Below are positions 4,849 to 5,383 of a stretch of 5,383 nucleotides of DNA, piece by piece. A model generated the notes under the pieces. The model had not been told where the DNA came from, did no database searches, and saw only the letters and a program-made list of their open reading frames with translations. Position 1 is the first letter of the stretch. Every line of letters begins with the position of its first letter. Made by a program: the position numbers and the translations under genes. Location of the stretch: positions 1 through 5,383 of the forward strand of contig WAJW01000064.1 of NCBI GenBank assembly GCA_015523685.1, written 5' to 3'. Origin of the DNA: Archaeoglobaceae archaeon. Its GTDB lineage: Archaea; Halobacteriota; Archaeoglobi; Archaeoglobales; JdFR-42.

Positions 4849-5383
4849 ACTACCACCCTCCCCATAAGATTTACAGCCAGTGAGATTACCAGAAGCAGAA
4901 AGGCGAGGCCGATAAGGGCTGAAAGATGGACATCTCCTGAAGCCTCGGTGAATTCATTGGCTATGACTGCAGCCATGGTGTAGCCGGGGCTCAGAAGAGA
5001 GGTGGATATGGAAGGAGTGTTTCCTATAACCATGGTTACGGCCATTGTTTCGCCAAGTGCCCTGCCATATCCCAGTATTATACCTCCAAAGATTCCCTGC
5101 TTGGCATGAGGTATGCAGACATTTCTGATGACCTCGTAGCGAGTGGCACCGAGGCTGTAGAGTCCCTCTTTCAGATCATGGGGTACTATGAGAAGAGCAT
5201 CTTTTGCCAGAGACGCAACTATCGGTGTAACCATTAAGGTCAGAACCAGGATGGCTGTTAACATGGAAAGACCGCTTAATGTCTCTCCGGAAAATAAAGG
5301 GATAAAAGATAGGTGCTGAAGCAATGGTTGCAGGTAGTCTCTGACAAAGGGTGCCAGAAAAAATATGCCCCATAGCCCTATTA
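4824..5383 (-). CDS. pstC: Phosphate ABC transporter permease PstC, C-terminal part (5' end outside window)
   Basis: About 185 residues of the first membrane subunit are visible, with the frame open to the right edge. The PstC hallmarks are GLWGIFFLAP near the edge and FIPLFSG about 20 residues later, then LMVTPIVASLAKDAL. The coupling loop LKEGLYSLGATRYEVIRNV (about 5118-5174) meets PstB, and GRALGETMAVTMVIGN (about 5020-5066) is the most diagnostic PstC segment. The protein ends with a last helix and a basic-aromatic tail (WKWQQER). A TTG at 5324 is not the start, because conserved PstC sequence continues upstream of it. The N-terminal 100 or so residues, and probably pstS, lie beyond the window, so the operon promoter is not visible. 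Confidence 0.95.
   Translation of the reverse strand, partial: IGLWGIFFLAPFVRDYLQPLLQHLSFIPLFSGETLSGLSMLTAILVLTLMVTPIVASLAKDALLIVPHDLKEGLYSLGATRYEVIRNVCIPHAKQGIFGGIILGYGRALGETMAVTMVIGNTPSISTSLLSPGYTMAAVIANEFTEASGDVHLSALIGLAFLLLVISLAVNLMGRVVVWKWQQER
4853..4861 (-). promoter_or_regulatory. Ribosome binding site of pstA inside the pstC end
   Basis: GGAGGGTGG on the minus strand matches most of the archaeal 16S complement and places the GGAGGG core 7 bases before the ATG at 4848. It lies within the pstC coding sequence, as expected for overlapping operon genes. Confidence 0.6.

Noticed and set aside
1..5383. CRISPR array, insertion sequence, tRNA, or a defence or biosynthetic island
   Set aside because: No regular direct repeats, terminal inverted repeats, transposase motifs, tRNA-like cloverleaf or unusual gene cluster could be found by eye on either strand; the genes are mostly familiar housekeeping and transport families.

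Overview
The window reads as ordinary chromosomal DNA of a euryarchaeon, most likely a thermophile of the Archaeoglobales type; this placement is inference. The signs are near-perfect complements to the archaeal 16S tail (GGAGGTGAT, GAGGTGA), BRE/TATA-like boxes about 26 bases from starts that lack a ribosome binding site, heavy use of AGA/AGG and ATA codons, tight gene packing, and the gene content. I see no CRISPR array, insertion sequence, tRNA or rRNA, and no clear new system.

Plus strand, left to right: the 3' part of a ZIP-family metal transporter (1-489); a spacer with a probable promoter (490-640); a complete decarboxylating dehydrogenase of the isocitrate/isopropylmalate family (641-1702); and a SAM-dependent methyltransferase (1734-2366) that seems to have its own promoter and a leaderless GTG start.

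Minus strand, right to left: the 3' part of pstC (5383-4824), then pstA (4848-4024) and pstB (4015-3263). These are the two permease subunits and the ATPase of a phosphate ABC importer, linked by a 25-base overlap and an 8-base gap. pstS, if present in this cluster, lies beyond the right edge, and no phoU follows pstB. After 57 bases comes a small four-helix membrane protein of unknown function (3205-2786) with a clear BRE/TATA promoter. It is followed 20 bases later by an ArsC/low-molecular-weight phosphatase-like gene (2765-2372), which ends 5 bases from the convergent methyltransferase gene.

The most useful observation is that the ArsC-like gene is split between two frames at a run of eight A's (2678-2685). 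The catalytic CX5R loop is in one frame and the rest of the domain in another; removing one A would restore a normal 130-residue protein. It may be a sequencing error, a real pseudogene or a recoded gene. Its position beside a phosphate importer, through which arsenate commonly enters cells, suggests a phosphate/arsenate theme. A second point is that the dehydrogenase pairs an isopropylmalate/tartrate-type substrate site with an NADP-isocitrate-dehydrogenase-like cofactor loop.
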